Shown here: positions 58,385 through 64,000 of the stretch, piece by piece
Layout of the letters: the number at the start of each line of letters is the position of its first letter
Position numbering within the stretch: position 1 is the stretch's first letter
From: Przewalskia tangutica
Lineage: Eukaryota; Streptophyta; Magnoliopsida; Solanales; Solanaceae
NCBI GenBank assembly: GCA_029844215.1
Contig: CM056724.1
Coordinates: 75,907,093-75,971,092 of the forward strand
Reading direction: 5' to 3'
DNA length: 64,000 nucleotides
The notes under the pieces: model-generated
What the model was told of the DNA's origin: nothing
What the model saw: only the letters and a program-made list of their open reading frames with translations
Databases searched by the model: none
Made by a program: the position numbers and the translations under genes

Positions 58385-61300
58385 TGTCACGACCCGAACC
58401 CGGGCCCGTGACTGGTGCCTTACCCCGGGCACCCAAGTAGACATACATCAGAGTAATCAGCGGAACATAAAGACAATACATGAAGCCAGTGAAATAAGAC
58501 AGTGAAATAAGAAGACAGGCTAACCAAAAACGGTTACCTTCAGTATATATATAAATAGCAACTTTTTCAACATGAACAGTTTAATCCTTTTTACAAACCC
58601 TGCCCACAACAAGATTACTGCACCTCTAAGAATGATACGACAACAATGGCGGACAGGCCGCCAAACCCCCGAATGTAAACACTTACGACGACAGGGACTA
58701 TACCACCGATAAGCCTCGGAGAAACGGAGCTTCCCAAACGCCAAATCGTGACCGAGAGCTAGGATCAACGATCGTGTACCTCAACTGCGCAGATGAACGC
58801 ACTTCGGGCGAGGTCAAGATAACAGTGCAGTATGTGAAACTGAAAATACATATCGTAAATGAAATCATAGCTCATATAAAGCGAGACTCAGATGATAACC
58901 AAACTACGGTTTACATAACAGCGATCATGCTGTTAGGGACTCACGCCTCAAGTCATCACTCAAGTATAACAATGGGTCTCGTGCCCACGACATCAATCAT
59001 GCGCCGTGGAATACCTTCCTCACCGCCGGCATTTATGATATAAAAGCACCAAGGAACACACATGAACACCGTGTCTCACCTGTGTCATAATAAAATCAGA
59101 CGGTAAGTACGAAGGCATAGCCGACTACTAAAAACCTACGCATCAACAAGGTCATGAATCAGATCATAAGATCTGTCTAGACCGTCCACATGATCAAAGC
59201 CGCCACTTGCCCGCAGATCGATGTACGCTGCCTAACCTCGAACTCCCGCAGACTCGCATAGGCCAATCTCATCGCCCGCATGTGAGGTATTCCCGCATCG
59301 AGGGTAGCTACTCCCAAGATCGCCCCGACTTCGCAAATCGCACGCCACATGGACCGCATGCCCATAAAGGACGACACTAACACCGAACTCTCGTAGCTCG
59401 CATAGGCCCCGGGACTGCGTGAGGTATTCTCGAATCATAGGTCCATCGACCGCCGAGTCTACCCCGACGGAGGCGCTTAACCCCTAATCATCTCAAGAGA
59501 TGAATGCCACAATACTATCATAACGACCGATAGTTAATAAGCACAATCGCGGAAACCCTTCACACAAACATCACAAGATACTAACACACGTAGCATCCCA
59601 ACACGTTTACTTATCAACGCAATCAAGAAAGTATTACAAGGCTATCACAAACCAATACAATCAAGTTGTTCACACAAGGTACCTTCTACTATATGATTAA
59701 CAAAATCGGGTTTTTATCCCCAAAGTACTTCATACATTAACTCTTTAAAAGATACGTTACTTTCACAATGTCACACAATACCCGTAGTATAAAATAGAGT
59801 GACTATCCTTTTAAAGTAAATCAATTACTTCTCTTTGTAAAATCAAGTAGCAACATTCCTTTCCAATGATCAAGTTTGCCTAATTTCCAATGTTCAAGTT
59901 TCTCATTTTAGAAAGGTTTCGTAGTTCATAGTCTTATTCATTTGAGAACATAATTCCCCTTAAAACTATCTGAGAAACATAAGTCTTATATGTGAGTAGG
60001 ATATTCTTGTTTATAACAATCTTATTACAAAGACCATGATCTAGAAATATCATTTTGTCTCATCTTAGCTTCATGCGGATGGAAGTTTCTCTCGGTTTTA
60101 ATAATACTTAATTAGTCAAAACATTTCCTTTTATTAACGCCGCAGTTGGTTTGTCGATACACATTACGATTCAAATCAAGAAAACATTCTCAAGCCGTTA
60201 TACCTAACTTCCCATAAAGCTAGTATAACTCTTAAGTTTTTCAAAACCAAGTATTACTTCTTTTCAAAATGATTCAAAATCTTTTGAAATACTTCAAGTT
60301 CTTTATTAACACATAACAAGCCGCTTATAGTTCAAATCAAGACTTTTAAAACCACATGTATTTTCTTACTAACATAAAGTCGTTATAACCAACTTCTCAT
60401 AAAGTCGTTATAACACTTTTATGTTTTAAACCAAACACATACATTTAGCACACGTATCGCTCACCGTACTACATAGTTCACACATATCATGCTAGAAGAG
60501 ATAGGAAGAGGTTCACATACCTCGCGACGATTATCGACTAATAGCAAAACGCCCAAGTACCTTCAAACCGCGGCTACTCCCTAAGCCAAGTAGATCGCGC
60601 CACGCATAGTACTTCCACCTATAAGGCCAAGGCGCTTATTAACATAAGGTCTCTTCGTAGAACATTCTACGTAAAATTCGCAAAGACTCCCCCGCAACAG
60701 AAATCTCCTCTCTCTATCGAGGCCTACCAACCCAACCAGGGGGGGGTTATACAACTAACCCCAACGGTACAATTCTACTCCACGACTACTACACAAGCTC
60801 CATGTAATACAACCCTATGTAGTTACGATCAAGATTTCTTTACATTCGTGCTTAAGTCACAAGACATTGCGTAAGTATTATTCAGCTTAAGTCAAAAGAC
60901 ATTGCCAATAACTACGTTCGATTCTATATATAGTATACTTCAACTATATATTCTAACAATATGTAATTTCCAATTACAATAGAGGACAAGATATTTACCT
61001 CAATAAGCCCATAATTATCCAAGTATAAAGTCGATCCCGGCAATCGTTTAGCTCCAACCCCGTGCGCCCAACCCGCTCCAAACAACCCTTAGAAGTTCTA
61101 ACCAACTTCTACACAATACTCCAACGGACTATGGAGATTTTTCCTAGGGTTTTGGTTTTGTGACTGACGGAAAGTATAATAGTATTTCTGGGCTTTTCGT
61201 ATAGGTATACCCTTAGAATACAACAAGGTATATGGCTAAGGTAATTTGGGCATTATAACAATACTTTTGAGAGTATTTCTACACCACAAAAGGGGGGGTG

Positions 61301-61909
61301 TTATACGAAAGCAACTAGGCTAGGGGGGGGGTGTACCCCACGGCCACACTACTAGGTGGGGGAGGGGGTTCTCGGCCGAGAGCCACTAGGCAAGGGGGAG
61401 GGACACCTCTCGGCCAAGAGGCCTCACGAAAAGGGGGAGGGAGAAGGCTCACAAGACTTAGGCATTTTGGATGAAGAAGTCTTCAACCTTAAGGGGGTAT
61501 TTATAGGACAAGGGATGGCCAACCAAAGGCCAAGATCAATCCATGTGTTAGGCAAGTGTAGGGCTAGGATTTACCAAACACAAATATCCTACCAACCCTT
61601 GACTTTTCCAAGGCACAAAAAACGTGCTTCACCTTGCCCCTTTCGTCCACTTGACGATTTCGCCACCAATTGGAGGGTGCCAAGTGGCGCCCTCCCTTTG
61701 TTCAAAAATATTTCGTCTCTCGGAAAAATCCGAAAAAAATATAAATGGCATAGCCGTAATTGCCCATACGAAAACTGTGAAAACTTTTCGTCTAAAAACG
61801 ACTCTAACCGGGTGTTATGCACAAATAAAATTCGGCCAAGCACTTTAAGGCACAAACTCAAATTTTCTACGCACGCCCCACGCATATACCCTCGAAATAC
61901 GGTATAACA
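58385..61909 (-). mobile_element. LTR R3, 3' LTR of a reverse-oriented element
   Basis: On the plus strand it starts TGTCACGACCCGAACCCGGG and ends GGTATAACA, the reverse of the family ends; 3525 bp. A purine tract and internal region follow to the right, so this is the 3' LTR. It inserted into S', after the 5.78-kb duplication formed. Minus-strand TATA box at 61498-61505 and a G-rich (C-rich on minus) leader at 61325-61450. Confidence 0.9.
61498..61505 (-). promoter_or_regulatory. LTR R3 TATA box
   Basis: TATTTATA on the plus strand is TATAAATA on the minus strand, with GGCCAACCAAAGGCC on its upstream side. Confidence 0.65.
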
Positions 61910-61943
61910 TTCTCCTTCCTTAGAAACATTCGTCCCGAATGTT
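61910..61943 (-). promoter_or_regulatory. Polypurine tract and hairpin of the R3 element
   Basis: On the minus strand: hairpin AACATTCGGGACGAATGTT (61925-61943), then a tract ending AGGAAGGAGAA at the LTR. Confidence 0.82.
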
Positions 61944-62200
61944 CCTTCTAAGTCTCAAACAAACGCGGCGCCAAAGATAGTCTTCACTACTATATTTACG
62001 AAAACAAACCTGCCACATCTGGCCACGGAAAACACCCAAGCAAAATACCTCCATCCAAGTCCACGAGGAAACACCTCTAACATAACCACAAACACTTCTC
62101 ACCGGGTCTAAAATATACTTCCTTCGCGACCTTCTCTTTACAAAAGAAATGATCACATCAATGCCGCCATACATGCTCACTTCTCTCTTTACTCGTCGTA

Positions 62201-62219
62201 GATACCACTTTGTCACTTT
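62201..62219 (-). other. Internal copy of an LTR-end/PBS junction (R3 element)
   Basis: GATACCACTTTGTCACTTT on the plus strand is AAAGTGACAAAGTGGTATC on the minus strand, one A shorter than at 12661. It lies 290 bp from the 3' LTR. Confidence 0.65.
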
Positions 62220-62870
62220 GTCGCGAGCCTTGTCCGACGACCCAACAAATGGTGCCGCCGCCATGATCCCGAGGATGTCGTACACTCGAACTCTTACCAC
62301 ATTCGCACGGCCAGTTTCCAAAACTCGGCTACTATCTCTAACGTGGTCATCATTGTGGAACACTGACGGATGGATCTCGATACTTTTCCGATCATAACAA
62401 TACGAAAGACCGGACGCATAACCTCCTAAGTCGGACAAGAAAGCTAACATATAGGCAACCCGGCCTATCCTTCACATGAACTCACAAAGGCCCAAAGTAA
62501 CTCGCTAAGTTCCTCTGCTTTCCAAAACTCGTCGCACCCAAACCCGGGTGGTACTTTCAAGAAGACCGACCGCCAACTCGAACTCTAAGCGTCGCCGATT
62601 ATCCGCACGATTCCTCCGAGCCGCCGAACCTCTTCTAGACAAGCTTCACTATCCACATCACCGGAACAAGCTCAACCAATCGTCAACCTTGCCAACATCG
62701 AACCAATCGACCGACAACTTACACTTCCGCCTTACAAGGCTTCATAAGGCGATATCCGAACACCGAAATGGTAGATCAAACACTACCTCCACAGAGACAA
62801 CAATCCCACAACTATCCCCGAAATCCAAACACCGCCCGAGGCGAACGCGATTCGAGACTCACCGAGTTCC
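62220..62870 (-). pseudogene. Integrase C-terminal remnant, R3 element
   Basis: Matches the integrase tails of internals 2, B and B' block by block: the Tyr-Glu-Ala-Leu and Gly-Arg-Lys-Cys area near 62723-62760, the degraded GPY/F stretch near 62475-62525, and the Asp-Asp-His-Val stretch near 62345-62365. Frames are broken throughout. A 176-codon reading over 61920-62450 is mostly out of the original frame and is not itself a gene. Confidence 0.58.
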
Positions 62871-63639
62871 TAACCCCGCTGGTAAACTTTAGAAAACGAA
62901 AATAGCCACAACCCGGGCTTCACCGCTCGACATAAGGTGAAGGTAGGCACCCCGCAGCCTTTCAACCCTTCGATAACTCAACACACCGAGTAAACGGCCC
63001 CGAACGAAGAACACGATGGGCTGCCTCATCGACCCGACCACCGGCCGAACGATCCACGAACTCAGACACCGTTAATCGAACACGGGCCTAACACCCTCGT
63101 GACCCTACCACAAGCGGGACCACCACAACCGACTTCACCACCAAACTCGCCGCGGGTTGACCCGCAACGTGCCTCAACCCGACCCGCAACGCCGCATCAT
63201 ACTAGCTCCCAACCTAACAACAATCTCACTAATCACGTTACGAAAACCTAGCGGTCTTCTTAGCTCAACTACCCTCTTTCATTCCACACTACTAGGACTG
63301 TCCCAACATAACTCACGTGCACTATGCACCCGATAAGTGGTCAAACATAACACTACACCTTTTTCTCGAGATGGCCTCACCTCTAAGGTCTCTACGTATA
63401 AAGCTCTAAGGCTCACACTTTCTCTATCCCCCAAAATCTTACTCGGTTAAACAACCATGATTTCAAATAACAACTAAAACACTGATATCATAACATAGAA
63501 ACTAAGGTATAATCACATAATAACATATACAAAACTCAGAGGGTTAAGGATAGATCTATGTTCATCGCTTCACTCCCTTAGTCGTCTAATCAAACTCGCC
63601 TGCAGGCGCATAGCTAAGGGAGATGACGAACTACCCACC

Positions 63640-64000
63640 GATCCTGAAGGCTAAGTCCTCCTACAAGGACACTCTTCGACACCAGACCCTGACGGTCATA
63701 GGTACAACAAGTACCAACCTAAAAGATGACATTCCGGGATGACGTCACATCGTGAACCGGAAGCCACGAGTTCTATCCAACTCCTGCTTACCCCGAACGT
63801 CCTGAAATTCGTGTAAGTCCACTCTGGACTGATGGATGTGGATAATCAAATCACTTGGCGAGGTGACTCGCCTCGAAAGTTACCAAAGGACCTTCGCTGC
63901 TCGCCTCTTCGTTGTCCTTCGTTAACCCGTCGATCTCTACGCTTTCGCCGCTGCGCATAAGCCCGCATACGTGCCATGCTCAAGCCTAATCAAGGATTAC
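63640..64000 (-). pseudogene. gag: gag C-terminal remnant, R3 element (partial)
   Basis: On the minus strand GGTCCTTTGGTAACTTTCG (63879-63897) marks the gag linker. The knuckle region at about 63680-63770 keeps CATCCCGGAATGTCATC and ACCGTCAGGGTCTGG wording, i.e. remnants of Cys-x-x-Arg-Gln-Gly. No open CCHC remains. Gag continues beyond 64000. Confidence 0.65.

Larger units (their letters stand above)
61910..64000 (-). mobile_element. Internal region of the R3 element (runs off the window)
   Basis: Read on the minus strand from 64000 down: gag linker, degraded zinc knuckle, non-coding stretch, integrase tail, junction mimic, purine tract. The gag linker-to-knuckle region is retained, unlike internals B and B'. 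The PBS and 5' LTR should lie right of the window. Confidence 0.8.

Noticed and set aside
61356..61907. Plus-strand open reading of 183 codons
   Set aside because: It lies antisense within LTR R3, across its promoter and C-rich leader. The protein is low-complexity and matches no family I know. Length follows from G/C-rich composition.
61920..62450. Minus-strand open reading of 176 codons as a possible gene
   Set aside because: It overlaps the integrase tail, junction mimic and purine tract of the R3 element. Homologous stretches in internals 2, B and B' are not open in this frame.
1..64000. Centromeric or other satellite array
   Set aside because: The repeat structure comes from nested LTR elements and one 5.78-kb duplication. 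No short high-copy satellite monomer spans the window.

Overview
This window is plant nuclear heterochromatin made almost wholly of one family of long-LTR Ty3/gypsy retrotransposons, stacked inside one another. I find no cellular protein gene, rRNA or tRNA gene. Recurring signatures define the family. LTRs of about 3.2-3.8 kb start TGTTATACCCC, TGTTACACC or TGTTGCACC and end TCGTGACA. The LTR is followed by a primer-binding site, TGGTATCAGAGC, complementary to the 3' end of plant initiator tRNA-Met. Then come a gag remnant with CCHC zinc knuckles, a short integrase C-terminal remnant, and a purine tract next to the following LTR. The PBS-proximal leader and the wording before the purine tract resemble gypsy elements of Solanaceae as I know them, so a nightshade-family or related asterid plant is likely. 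That is inference, not proof.

Layout. Bases 1-188 are part of a host LTR (H1), interrupted by Complex I (189-16549) with the 5-bp target duplication ATAAA; H1 resumes at 16550-18004. Then come a reverse LTR R1 (18005-20622), a forward LTR F2 (20623-22019) and a reverse LTR R2 (22020-22825). R2 is interrupted by Complex II (22826-42428, target duplication GAAAG) and resumes at 42429-43347. Next is an element with a complete 5' LTR, F3 (43348-46848), a PBS and the start of gag, cut off at 47297. Forward LTR pieces follow (F4, F5, F6), including a clean solo LTR S (50767-54295, target duplication TTTAA). A 5.78-kb block of these (49694-55473) is tandemly duplicated from 55474. The second copy is cut at 58384 by a reverse-oriented element: 3' LTR R3 at 58385-61909, internal region from 61910 to beyond the window.

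How the parts work together. Every internal region is only 2.1-2.7 kb, shorter than one LTR. Each keeps PBS, a gag remnant, a roughly 0.7-kb non-coding stretch, an integrase tail where the 3' half is seen, and the purine tract. Protease, reverse transcriptase, RNase H and the integrase catalytic core are missing. The shared layout suggests a non-autonomous family amplified by enzymes supplied in trans. Both complexes carry footprints of homologous recombination between nested copies. Complex I ends in a chimeric LTR; Complex II is a four-LTR, three-internal-region chain.

A caution on quality: near-identical copies differ mainly at CAG/CTG sites and at G/C runs, by small indels and scrambles rather than transitions. 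This even affects the primer-binding site. It looks like a systematic read or consensus error, so many frameshifts here may not be real.
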